Below, one piece after another: positions 56,678 through 64,000 of a stretch of 64,000 nucleotides of DNA. The DNA lies in contig JRNA01000008.1 in assembly GCA_000758905.1 (NCBI GenBank), positions 62,001 to 126,000 on the forward strand, read 5' to 3'. Under the pieces are notes generated by a model. That model had not been told where the DNA came from and made no database searches. It saw only the letters and a list, made by a program, of their open reading frames with translations. The stretch is from Clostridiales bacterium S5-A14a. GTDB lineage: Bacteria; Bacillota; Clostridia; Peptostreptococcales; Anaerovoracaceae. A program made the position numbers and the translations under genes. Position 1 is the first letter of the stretch. Each line of letters begins with the position of its first letter.

Positions 56678-58490
56678 ACATAAACTTCCGTCAAAGTCTG
56701 AGTCAGGCAATTCATCTGCCAAGATATCCACAAACTTTGTGGAAAGCATGAAAAAACTCTTAGAGGTGCTGAGGGGACATAGAGTATCATTAATTTTGAT
56801 CTTTGTTTTGGCGACTGTTTCTACCTTGCTTAATGTAGCGGGACCTATGGTGATGGCAAGGGCAACCAACGAAATGGTAAGAGGATTCCTTGCAGTAACA
56901 AGAGGAAATGGTGGGCCTATAGATTTCACTTTAGTTGCCGAGATTCTTTTAGTAATGTTCTCACTCTACATATCATCATGGGTGATTGGAATAATTGAAA
57001 AGAGTCTGACAGCCAAGGTTGCTACCAAGGTCTGTTACGATATTAGAAATAGACTCATTGAAAAGATTCACAAATTACCGCTGAGTTATTTTAATGAGCA
57101 GAAAAAAGGCGATGTGCTGTCGAGGATAACAAACGATGTGGATGTTATAAATACAACGCTTAGCCAAACGATTTCCGATGGCGTTTCTGCAACCGTTACA
57201 GTAATCGGTGTTCTTGCGATGATGATAACTATAAGTTTTCGAATGACACTGATTGCACTGGTGATAGTTCCAGTCGTTGGTATCATCGTATCTGCTATAA
57301 TTAAACGTTCACAGGGATACTTTAGAAATCAACAAAAATTCCTTGGTGAGCTCAACGGTATAATCGAAGAAGATTTTGCCGGGCATAATATTATAAAATT
57401 ATATAATCAGGAATCTAAGTGCATTGATGATTTTAACAAAACAAACGATAAGCTTAGAAAGATGAGCTGGAAGGCCGAATTTATTTCCGGATTGATGATG
57501 CCAATAATGCATATAATTTCCAATATCGGATATGTGATTATTTGCGTGGTCGGTGTATTCCTTGCAAGCAGCGGCAGTTTGACCGTCGGTGGCTTACAGG
57601 CTTTCTTGCAATACGTAAGGCGATTTACACAGCCGATTGCTGAAATTGGAACTATTATGAATGAATTGCAGCTCACTGCAGCGGCTTCTGAACGTATCTT
57701 TGGACTACTGGAGGAAGATGAAATAATTCATCACAGCACCAAACAAGATGTGCCGGTGGATGACATCAAAGGTGAGGTTGAATTTGCTAACGTAAAATTT
57801 GGTTATGATAGTGACAAAATAGTAATAGACGATTTCAGTGCATCAATCGGAGCAGGGGAAAAAGTTGCCATAGTAGGTCCTACAGGAGCTGGAAAGACAA
57901 CCATCGTTAAACTTCTAATGGGTTTCTACGAATTAAATGCGGGCTCAATTTCGATAGATGGGCACAACATTACAGATTTTTCAAAAGAAGATCTCAGAGA
58001 TGAATTTACTATTGTTTTGCAGGATACATGGCTGTTTACGGGAACAATCATGGAAAATATAAGGTATGGCAGACTTGATGCTACAGATGAAGAGGTCTTT
58101 GCAGCGGCTAAGGCTGCACAGGTAGACTATTTTATTAGAACACTGCCAGACGGCTACAACACTGTAATCAATGAGGAAGCTGATAACATTTCTCAGGGTC
58201 AAAAGCAACTTTTAACGATAGCAAGAGCAATGCTTGCAAACAGTTCAATACTTATTTTGGATGAGGCTACAAGTTCCGTGGATACTAGAACGGAAATTAG
58301 AATTCAGAAGGCGATGGACCATTTAATGCACGACAAGACCAGTTTTGTCATAGCTCATCGTCTATCAACGATTATGGATGCAGATCTAATTCTGGTACTG
58401 AAAGATGGAAACGTAATAGAACAGGGTAGCCATAAAGAACTCCTAGAAAAGGGAGGATTTTATTCGGAAATGTTCAACAGCCAATTTTAA
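56670..58490 (+). CDS. ABC exporter half-transporter, canonical-site subunit
   Basis: A 606-residue TMD-NBD fusion. Walker A GPTGAGKTT, Walker B ILDEATSSVD with catalytic Glu and H-loop IAHRLST are normal, while the signature is altered to NISQGQKQ. Together with its partner it forms one competent and one degenerate ATP site, as in BmrCD/LmrCD/TM287-288. The first ~35 residues are polar, before the first helix. The ATG at 56670 has GGGAGG upstream within the end of the partner gene. The substrate is unknown. Confidence 0.9.
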   Translation: MSRHKLPSKSESGNSSAKISTNFVESMKKLLEVLRGHRVSLILIFVLATVSTLLNVAGPMVMARATNEMVRGFLAVTRGNGGPIDFTLVAEILLVMFSLYISSWVIGIIEKSLTAKVATKVCYDIRNRLIEKIHKLPLSYFNEQKKGDVLSRITNDVDVINTTLSQTISDGVSATVTVIGVLAMMITISFRMTLIALVIVPVVGIIVSAIIKRSQGYFRNQQKFLGELNGIIEEDFAGHNIIKLYNQESKCIDDFNKTNDKLRKMSWKAEFISGLMMPIMHIISNIGYVIICVVGVFLASSGSLTVGGLQAFLQYVRRFTQPIAEIGTIMNELQLTAAASERIFGLLEEDEIIHHSTKQDVPVDDIKGEVEFANVKFGYDSDKIVIDDFSASIGAGEKVAIVGPTGAGKTTIVKLLMGFYELNAGSISIDGHNITDFSKEDLRDEFTIVLQDTWLFTGTIMENIRYGRLDATDEEVFAAAKAAQVDYFIRTLPDGYNTVINEEADNISQGQKQLLTIARAMLANSSILILDEATSSVDTRTEIRIQKAMDHLMHDKTSFVIAHRLSTIMDADLILVLKDGNVIEQGSHKELLEKGGFYSEMFNSQF

Positions 58491-58520
58491 ATATATATCT
58501 TTAAAATTGGCTGCTTATTT
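58478..58520 (+). terminator. terminator of the ABC exporter genes
   Basis: CAGCCAATTTTAA (58478-58490) pairs with TTAAAATTGGCTG (58501-58513) around a 10-base loop, followed by CTTATTTTGT. The stop codon is in the 5' arm. Confidence 0.78.
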
Positions 58521-58574
58521 TGTAGTAATTATAGTTTTATGGGATAGGTTATTTTGCAAATTCTGCGGTATAAC

Positions 58575-59303
58575 CTATTTTTTCTCTTTTGCATAGATGG
58601 TCACACCTGTGCCACCAATTTGATCTTCTTTTTTGATCTCAAAGAGTCCGCAGTTCTCAACAAAAAGTGAGAATTTTTTATAGCCGTAGTTACGAACGTC
58701 GAAATCAGGGAAACGCTTCTGTAGTTTATTGCCAAGATCTCCTATGTTCATCCAGCCATCGCCATCAGAATTTTCCTGTACGATATTTTTCATGGCCTTC
58801 TTAACTTTCTTTAAACCAACCTTTGAAACGACATTGCTTACAGGCTTATTCGAAACCTCTTCCTCAAAGGATTCAGCTGCAAGTAGGTCGAGATATCTGT
58901 AAACAGTACATGCACTTATGAATGCAGGAGGTGTTTTGGTTTCTCCCATTCCTACAACATCAAGGCCAGCTTCTCGGATTCTCGCAGCAAGCCTTGTAAA
59001 ATCACTATCGCTTGAAACAAGGCAAAAACCGTCTACTTTGCCTGAGTACAGGATATCCATTGCATCAATAATCATAGCCGAGTCTGTAGAATTTTTTCCT
59101 GTGGTATAGCTGTACTGCTGAACTGGAATAATTGAATTCTCGAGCAGAGATTTCTTCCACTTTGTCATCCCTGTTTTTGTCCAATCTCCATAAATCCTTC
59201 TGGTAGTAGCGGCCCCGTAGTTAGAAATCTCTTCTAAAATAATGTCAATATATTTTTCTGACACATTGTCTGCATCTATTAAAACTGCATATCTTTTGTC
59301 CAT
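58575..59303 (-). CDS. NYN-domain nuclease-like protein with OST-HTH/LOTUS domain
   Basis: A 242-residue protein. The NYN/LabA domain (1-145) has AVLIDADNVSEKY, STDSAMIIDAMDILYSGKVDGFCLVSSDSDFTRLAARIREAG, i.e. the conserved acidic residues of a PIN-like ribonuclease. The C-terminal part (about 165-240; VGLKKVKKAMKNIVQENSDGDGWMNIGDLGNKLQKRFPDFDVRNYGYKKFSLFVE) is an OST-HTH/LOTUS RNA-binding domain. It may act on RNA or RNA-DNA hybrids; the target is unknown. Confidence 0.87.
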   Translation of the reverse strand: MDKRYAVLIDADNVSEKYIDIILEEISNYGAATTRRIYGDWTKTGMTKWKKSLLENSIIPVQQYSYTTGKNSTDSAMIIDAMDILYSGKVDGFCLVSSDSDFTRLAARIREAGLDVVGMGETKTPPAFISACTVYRYLDLLAAESFEEEVSNKPVSNVVSKVGLKKVKKAMKNIVQENSDGDGWMNIGDLGNKLQKRFPDFDVRNYGYKKFSLFVENCGLFEIKKEDQIGGTGVTIYAKEKK

Positions 59304-59315
59304 TTTTAATTCCTC

Positions 59316-59975
59316 TTATTTTTCTTTTTTGATTAAGTATGATAGCGTTTCATTTAAACCTTCGTTTTTGATTCTATGAGGGGCATAATGAAACAACATA
59401 AATACATAGTGCACTGATGGTCCTATGAGAATAACAAATATGAGCGTGCCAGGTCCTACCATACCGCCAAGAAAATATCCAACTGCTGTCACCGATGCTT
59501 CTAAAATAAAACGAGACGCACCTATTGATAATTTGGTGTTTCTAGCGATAGCTACCATGAGAGAATCTCGGGGGCCTGAGCCAAATCCTGCAGAAATGTA
59601 AAAATAACTTGCAAAGCCCATAATTATTATGCCAGAAATCAACATGATATATCCTGATATAGGTCCATTAGATGGAGGAATTACTCCATTGTAGAGGAGC
59701 AAATCCATAAATATGCCTACTAGAAACATATTAACTATTGAACCCAATCCAATTTTTTCTTTAAAAATTGCCGTGATAATCAGTACAACCAGGCCAACTA
59801 TTATATTTGTAAATCCAATTCTAAATCCCAGTTTGCCTGCAAGTCCAACATGGAAGACATCCCAAGGATCGAATCCAACCTTAGCCTGTATCGTTAGTGA
59901 TGCAGCCACAGCAAATAAAAAAAGCCCAAATATTAACTTGGCAAATCGCTTTGGGAATTCCTTCCTCAATCTCAT
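59316..59975 (-). CDS. YczE/YitT-like integral membrane protein
   Basis: A 219-residue protein with five or six membrane helices. ASLTIQAKVGFDPWDVFHVGLAGKLGFRIGFTNIIVGLVVLII, the MDLLLYNGVIPPS loop and GFGSGPRDSLMVAIARNTKLSIGASRFILE identify the YczE/YyaS family. The biochemical role is not established. The ATG at 59975 opens MRLRKEFPKRFAK; a TTG five codons upstream is possible. It lies 12 bases before the NYN gene on the same strand, which suggests co-transcription. Confidence 0.8.
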   Translation of the reverse strand: MRLRKEFPKRFAKLIFGLFLFAVAASLTIQAKVGFDPWDVFHVGLAGKLGFRIGFTNIIVGLVVLIITAIFKEKIGLGSIVNMFLVGIFMDLLLYNGVIPPSNGPISGYIMLISGIIIMGFASYFYISAGFGSGPRDSLMVAIARNTKLSIGASRFILEASVTAVGYFLGGMVGPGTLIFVILIGPSVHYVFMLFHYAPHRIKNEGLNETLSYLIKKEK

Positions 59976-60157
59976 ATCCCTTATAATCAAATAAATTAAA
60001 TCTTAAATTTAAAGACATCACGTAATGTGATTGACAATCAGCCACGATGATAAATGACAAGGCTGAAATGCTCTCTATCATTAATATGATAATACAAAAT
60101 TAGCCTAAATTCAACAGAAGAGATGGCGCAGAATCTCATATCGTATGGATGAATGTC

Positions 60158-60187
60158 TTGTCTGAATAATAGAATATAGGGTATAAT
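60158..60187 (+). promoter_or_regulatory. aminopeptidase promoter
   Basis: TTGTCT (60158-60163), 18 bases, TATAAT (60182-60187). The leader contains ACTATTTTGT (60227), a one-mismatch copy of the dispersed word. Confidence 0.65.
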
Positions 60188-60263
60188 GGAGTAGGAAAGA
60201 TGATACTTTTGACTTTAATAGCAAACTATTTTGTTGAATTTGAAATATATTTAGGAGGTTTAT

Positions 60264-61376
60264 ATGGATCCACGAATTGAAAAATTATCGAATTTATTAG
60301 TGAATTATTCATGCAAGGTACAGAAGGGCGAGAAGGTTCTAATCGACTTTGAGGGCGACTCACCGAAGCCTCTAATCAGGCAGCTTATCAAGGATGTGTA
60401 CAAAGCAGGGGGCTACCCTTACTACACGATTCGTGATGCTGTTTTGGATAGAGAAATCATGCTTGGTTGCCAGGAGCCGCAACTATCAGTTATGAATGAT
60501 TATAAACTCCACGAGATGAAGCAAATGGATGCTTACATTGCTGTTCGTGCGGGCAATAATACAAGTGAAACAAGTGACGTGCCAGGCGATAAGATGTCAC
60601 TATATAGCAAAATACTTGATCCAGTAACGGATTATAGAGTAAGCAAAACAAAGTGGGTTGTTTTGAGATATCCTAATGCTTCAATGGCTCAACTTGCTGG
60701 AACAAGCCAAGAAGCCTTTGAGGACTTTTTCTTCAATGTTTGCACACTTGACTATGAGAAAATGAGCAAGGCTATGGATCCGCTTGTAGATTTGATGAAC
60801 AAAACAGACAAGGTTAGACTTGTTGCACCAGGAACTGATTTGACGTTCAGCATCAAGGGTATTGGTGCTATCAAATGCGACGGTGGACTTAATATTCCCG
60901 ACGGAGAGGTTTATTCCGCACCGGTTAAGGATTCAATGAATGGTGTAATTTCTTATAACACTGTGAGCGAGGAGCAGGGCTTTACGTATGAGAATATAGT
61001 TTTCCACGTTGAAAACGGAAAGATTGTAAAGGCTGAGGCAAACAATAACGAAAGAATCAATCAGCTTCTTGATACTGATGAAGGGGCAAGATATTTCGGA
61101 GAATTCGCGATTGGCGTAAACCCTTATGTGCTTCATCCTATGAAGGACACACTCTTTGACGAGAAAATTGCAGGCAGTATTCATTTGACACCGGGTATGT
61201 GCTACGATGACGCGTACAACGGCAACAAATCAGCTGTTCACTGGGATCTAGTGCTGATTCAGAGGCCTGAATACGGCGGCGGAGAGATTTATTTTGATGA
61301 CGTGCTGATCAGAAAAGACGGATTGTTTGTAATTCCTGAACTTGAGGGATTAAATCCTGAAAATCTGATGAAATAG
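60264..61376 (+). CDS. M29-family aminopeptidase
   Basis: A 370-residue AmpS/PepS/AmpT-type metallo-aminopeptidase. Thermophilic-aminopeptidase features are KVQKGEKVLIDFEGD, GLNIPDGEVYSAPVKDSMNG (metal Glu), and near the end HPMKDTLFDEKIAGSIHLTPGMCY and HWDLVLIQRPEYGGGEIYFDD, supplying the metal His, Glu and Asp. It removes N-terminal residues from peptides in the cytosol. At 370 residues it is slightly shorter than the ~410 of Bacillus AmpS. AGGAGG before the ATG. Confidence 0.9.
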   Translation: MDPRIEKLSNLLVNYSCKVQKGEKVLIDFEGDSPKPLIRQLIKDVYKAGGYPYYTIRDAVLDREIMLGCQEPQLSVMNDYKLHEMKQMDAYIAVRAGNNTSETSDVPGDKMSLYSKILDPVTDYRVSKTKWVVLRYPNASMAQLAGTSQEAFEDFFFNVCTLDYEKMSKAMDPLVDLMNKTDKVRLVAPGTDLTFSIKGIGAIKCDGGLNIPDGEVYSAPVKDSMNGVISYNTVSEEQGFTYENIVFHVENGKIVKAEANNNERINQLLDTDEGARYFGEFAIGVNPYVLHPMKDTLFDEKIAGSIHLTPGMCYDDAYNGNKSAVHWDLVLIQRPEYGGGEIYFDDVLIRKDGLFVIPELEGLNPENLMK

Positions 61377-61380
61377 TATA

Positions 61381-62793
61381 TTATTTAAGTAATTTCCTTA
61401 TAAGCGGAAGATTTTTATTAGCAAATCTAGGATAGCGAAACGGTAAATCCACAAGAGTTGATGTTGAAACAACCGGCTTGAAATGAGTAAATGTATCAAA
61501 ACTGTATTTGCCGTGATACTCGCCCATTCCGCTATTTCCGATGCCACCAAATGGCAGGTGGTGATTGCTGACATGCATTAATACATCGTTTATGCATCCG
61601 CCACCATATGACACGGAATTCATAAAGCTGTTCGCCTTGTTAATATCTTCAGAAAAGAAGTAACAAGCGAGCGGCTTTTCGATTTTAAGCATATATTTTT
61701 GAAGCTTATTCAGATCATCAAAGCTTAGTATTGGAAGAATTGGACCGAAAATTTCTCTTTCCATAACTTTGTCGGATAAATCGGCATGGATTATCAAGGA
61801 AGGAGAAATTTTTTGATTTTCCTTGTTGCGGGAGCCTCCAATTACAAGGCGATCTTTGTTAGTTAAGCAGTCATCGAGCAGATCAGACAGTCGGTCGAAG
61901 TGCTTTTCTGAGATTATTTTAGGATAATCTGAATCGTTTACAGCATTGCGATAGTTTTCCAGCATTTCATTGAGCATAGCATTCACAAAATCTTTTTCGA
62001 CACTCTTATGCACCCAAACGTGGTTGATTGATATACAGGTTTGGCCTGCATTCAAAAACTTCCCCCACATTATTCTCTTTGCGGCGAGTTTAACGTTTGC
62101 CTTTGAATCAACTATACAAGGGCATTGGCCGCCAAGCTCAAGGCTTACAGGTGTTAAGTGTTTAGCAGCTTTCGCCATGACATTCCTTGCGGCTTCAGTG
62201 CTCCCCGTAAAAAAGATATAGTCGTATCGTGGTTCGAGCAATTCATCGTAGTCGATTGCCGGATCAACTGCATAAACCACCTCGGCAGGGAAGTATTTTG
62301 TTATAAGGTCTCTCAGAAGTTCTGATGTTTGAACGCTGCTGCGCGAAGTTTTCAAAATGACTGAATTTCCGGCGGCAAGGGCTCCGACTAGGGGTGTAAG
62401 TGCGAGATTTACAGGGTAGTTCCAAGGCGACAAAATAGCCACGATGCCATACGGTTCGGGTAAAATATAGTTCTTGGATGGGATGTTTGCAGATGTTGGG
62501 GGAACTTTGCGAGGTGCCATCCACTTATTTAGGTTTTTTAGGGCGTAGTCAATCTCTTGATAAACGATCGAAATCTCTGTAATAAAGGCTTCGCTCTCTG
62601 ATTTTGACAAATCGTCGTTCAGTGCTTGAATTAGTTTATCCTCATTTTCGGAAACCATGAATCTAAGCGTTTTCAGTGCAGAACGACGGAAATCTTTTTC
62701 TAGTGGTACACCACTCCTTTGGAATTTTCTCTGCGAATCAATAGTTTTCTGAAGTTTTGAGTCGTGATTTTCTATTACTGTAGATATTCTCAT
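61381..62793 (-). CDS. aldehyde dehydrogenase (class 3-like)
   Basis: A 470-residue NAD(P)-dependent aldehyde dehydrogenase. PSKNYILPEPYGIVAILSPWNYPVNLALTPLVGALAAGNSVILK is the cofactor-binding segment, LELGGQCPCIVD holds the general-base Glu, and NAGQTCISINHVWVH the catalytic Cys. The C-terminal FGGIGNSGMGEYHGKYSFDTFTH and a hydrophobic end fit the class 3/AlkH-YwdH group, which oxidises medium- or long-chain aldehydes. Convergent with the aminopeptidase (4 bases apart). A copy of the dispersed word is at 62430-62439. Confidence 0.92.
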   Translation of the reverse strand: MRISTVIENHDSKLQKTIDSQRKFQRSGVPLEKDFRRSALKTLRFMVSENEDKLIQALNDDLSKSESEAFITEISIVYQEIDYALKNLNKWMAPRKVPPTSANIPSKNYILPEPYGIVAILSPWNYPVNLALTPLVGALAAGNSVILKTSRSSVQTSELLRDLITKYFPAEVVYAVDPAIDYDELLEPRYDYIFFTGSTEAARNVMAKAAKHLTPVSLELGGQCPCIVDSKANVKLAAKRIMWGKFLNAGQTCISINHVWVHKSVEKDFVNAMLNEMLENYRNAVNDSDYPKIISEKHFDRLSDLLDDCLTNKDRLVIGGSRNKENQKISPSLIIHADLSDKVMEREIFGPILPILSFDDLNKLQKYMLKIEKPLACYFFSEDINKANSFMNSVSYGGGCINDVLMHVSNHHLPFGGIGNSGMGEYHGKYSFDTFTHFKPVVSTSTLVDLPFRYPRFANKNLPLIRKLLK

Positions 62794-62860
62794 TGCATCA
62801 AAGCGGATAGAATTCCGCCCCTCCTCATTTGCTAAATTTTCTTTGTTTTACCCCAAATCC

Positions 62861-63139
62861 TTATTTTGCTAAAACATCTTTGTATTCAGGTGTTGTTTCG
62901 AATTTCTTTACTGCGTATGAACACTGCGGAATGATTTTTGCTTTTTCAACTCTAGCGTTTTTAACAACTTCGTCAATCAGTTTGGCAGCAATTCCTTGAC
63001 CGCCATAATTTTTGTCAACAAAAGTGTGGTCAATTGTCCATGTGTTATCGGATTCTAGGTAGGTCGCTTCGCCGACGTTTTTGTCGCCATCGTATGCAGC
63101 GGCCCTGTTTTGTGCGGGCTCAAATATAATTTTTATCAT
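62861..63139 (-). CDS. small GNAT-like acetyltransferase (YjdJ type)
   Basis: A 92-residue protein of the short GCN5-related family (Gtn/YjdJ, PF14542). NRAAAYDGDKNVGEATYLESDNTWTIDHTFVDKNYGGQGIAAKLIDEVVKNARVEKAKIIPQCSYAVKKFE contains the acetyl-CoA loop GGQGIA and the conserved C-terminal PQCSY. Substrate unknown. AAGGAG before the ATG. Confidence 0.88.
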   Translation of the reverse strand: MIKIIFEPAQNRAAAYDGDKNVGEATYLESDNTWTIDHTFVDKNYGGQGIAAKLIDEVVKNARVEKAKIIPQCSYAVKKFETTPEYKDVLAK

Positions 63140-63295
63140 TGGTATCTCCTTTTAGAAAGTATATCTTTGGATATGATAGATACTCCCTATTCATTGACTA
63201 AGATTTTAATTATTATATCATAGATGCTGAGGTTATCGAATATTATGTTGCCAATGGTATAAGTAAAATTTATAAATAGATTTTCAAAAACAAAC

Positions 63296-63338
63296 TTGAC
63301 ACAAAATGCAAAGCAGACTATACTAAAAATGTAAAGCA
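63296..63338 (+). promoter_or_regulatory. XRE operon promoter with repeated operator-like sequence
   Basis: TTGACA (63296-63301), 17 bases, TATACT (63319-63324): a full consensus promoter. AAAATGCAAAGCA (63303-63315) and AAAATGTAAAGCA (63326-63338) repeat with one mismatch, 23 bases apart, one in the spacer and one just after the -10. Confidence 0.75.
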
Positions 63339-63359
63339 TACTTAGCAAAAGGAGATATC

Positions 63360-63557
63360 ATGAAAAATACAGTTTCTGAATTGCGAAAGCAGAAAAAACT
63401 TTCACAAGAAGAATTAGCTGAGGCGGTAGGGGTAACAAGGCAAACAATTACTTCTATTGAAACAGGAAAATACATAGCATCATTACCCTTAGCTTTTAAG
63501 ATAGCAAAATTTTTTGAGTTAAAAATAGAAGATATTTTTAAGATGGAGGATGAATAG
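63360..63557 (+). CDS. XRE-family helix-turn-helix regulator
   Basis: A 65-residue single-domain Cro/CI-type DNA-binding protein: VSELRKQKKLSQEELAEAVGVTRQTITSIETGKYIASLPLAFKIAKFF, closing with the common KIEDIFKME. It is the first gene of a two-gene unit with the next membrane protein, and its promoter carries direct repeats suited to autorepression. AAAGGAGA before the ATG. Confidence 0.9.
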   Translation: MKNTVSELRKQKKLSQEELAEAVGVTRQTITSIETGKYIASLPLAFKIAKFFELKIEDIFKMEDE

Positions 63558-63558
63558 G

Positions 63559-64000
63559 ATGATGAAAAATATAGAAGAATATAAAAATGAAATTAAAAAG
63601 AGGATTGCTCTATCGATAATTTTTTGTTTAGTAGCAATGATTACAGTCATGTTTGTAAATTTTTATTTAAAGCCACTCTTCCCAAGCAAACAAAATGTTA
63701 CAGATTATATAGTTGGGTTTTTTACGGGTTTTGAGTTAGTAACAGTTGGGTTATTAGGCTACTATATAAAAATATATAGTAATGAAAAATTACTAAAAAA
63801 ACATTTACTAAAAGAAAATGATGAAAGAGAGATTTTGATTAGAATGAAATCGGGGGTAAATATTATTCCTTTGATGTCAATGATTATTGTTATTGCATCA
63901 TTTGTGGTTGCATATATTAGTTATGAGGCTTTTGTTACAATGATGGTGATTTCTTTCGTTCAAATTTTATGCTCTTGGGTTCTTAAAATTTACTGGCAAA
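63559..64000 (+). CDS. four-helix membrane protein, partial at the window end
   Basis: At least 147 residues, running past the window edge. Four hydrophobic segments lie at about 17-36, 49-67, 104-121 and 124-140. The loop between the second and third contains ENDEREILIRMKSG, a motif seen in small membrane proteins encoded next to XRE regulators in Firmicutes. It starts 1 base after the regulator's stop codon (ATG 63559, or 63562), with GGAGGATGAATAGG overlapping that gene's end. Function unknown. Confidence 0.75.
   Translation, partial: MMKNIEEYKNEIKKRIALSIIFCLVAMITVMFVNFYLKPLFPSKQNVTDYIVGFFTGFELVTVGLLGYYIKIYSNEKLLKKHLLKENDEREILIRMKSGVNIIPLMSMIIVIASFVVAYISYEAFVTMMVISFVQILCSWVLKIYWQ

Overview
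The window looks like the chromosomal replication-origin region of a low-GC Gram-positive bacterium (Firmicutes, class Clostridia). Grounds: the order rpmH-dnaA-dnaN-recF-gyrB-gyrA, the left-hand block rnpA-yidD-yidC-jag-mnmE-mnmG-rsmG-parA-parB, Bacillus-type parS sites, ribonuclease M5, a lipoteichoic-acid-synthase-type sulfatase, a SigB/SigF-class sigma factor and purine-rich Shine-Dalgarno sites. Fermentative histidine use through formiminoglutamate and tetrahydrofolate suggests an amino-acid-fermenting anaerobe, perhaps near Mogibacterium/Anaerovoracaceae; that placement is inference. No insertion sequence, prophage, CRISPR array or rRNA gene was seen.

Layout. 0-13 kb: mostly plus-strand metabolic genes (purB, alr, rnhA, a CofE-like ligase, aroF-aroB, a LytS-type kinase with its regulator, an NhaC antiporter), which run head-on to the replication fork coming from the origin. 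13-30 kb: a minus-strand block (LTA synthase, rsmA, rnmV, an FtsB/DivIC-like protein, a DnaD-like protein, dnaB, rplI, a gdpP homologue, parB, parA, rsmG, mnmG, mnmE, jag, yidC, yidD, rnpA, rpmH), transcribed away from the origin. 30.4-32.4 kb: a bipartite origin with DnaA boxes on both sides of dnaA and a DnaA-trio-like tract before dnaN. 32-41 kb: dnaN-recF-gyrB-gyrA, an RsbW-like anti-sigma factor and its sigma factor, trpS and one tRNA-Arg. 41-45 kb: an ECF S-component, rpsF-ssb-rpsR behind a probable S6:S18 leader, crcB and pepV. 45-54 kb: the hut operon (hutH, hutU, hutI, cyclodeaminase, formiminotransferase), a DUF2284 protein, walJ and rlmH. 54-64 kb: an ArsR-type regulator divergent from a heterodimeric ABC exporter, a NYN/LOTUS protein, a YczE-like membrane protein, an M29 aminopeptidase, an aldehyde dehydrogenase, a small GNAT, and an XRE regulator with a partial membrane-protein gene that runs off the end.

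How the parts fit. The centre holds initiation (DnaA, origin), segregation (ParAB/parS), helicase and loading (DnaB, DnaD-like), clamp, gyrase, RNA and ribosome maturation (RnpA, RnmV, RsmA, RsmG, MnmEG) and membrane insertion (YidC, YidD, Jag). The hut operon turns histidine into glutamate, ammonia and methenyl-tetrahydrofolate.

The most unusual signal is not a gene. The 10-base word GCTATTTTGT occurs 13 times by eye on both strands, six times as CAGCTATTTTGT, in several reading frames and between genes, against well under one copy expected. This resembles a genome-wide dispersed DNA signal such as an uptake sequence. Other points of note are a DnaD-like protein ending in what looks like the zinc module of the helicase loader, a GdpP homologue without membrane segments, a probably leaderless rnhA, and an nhaC leader whose strong ribosome-binding site sits at a start-stop codon pair.
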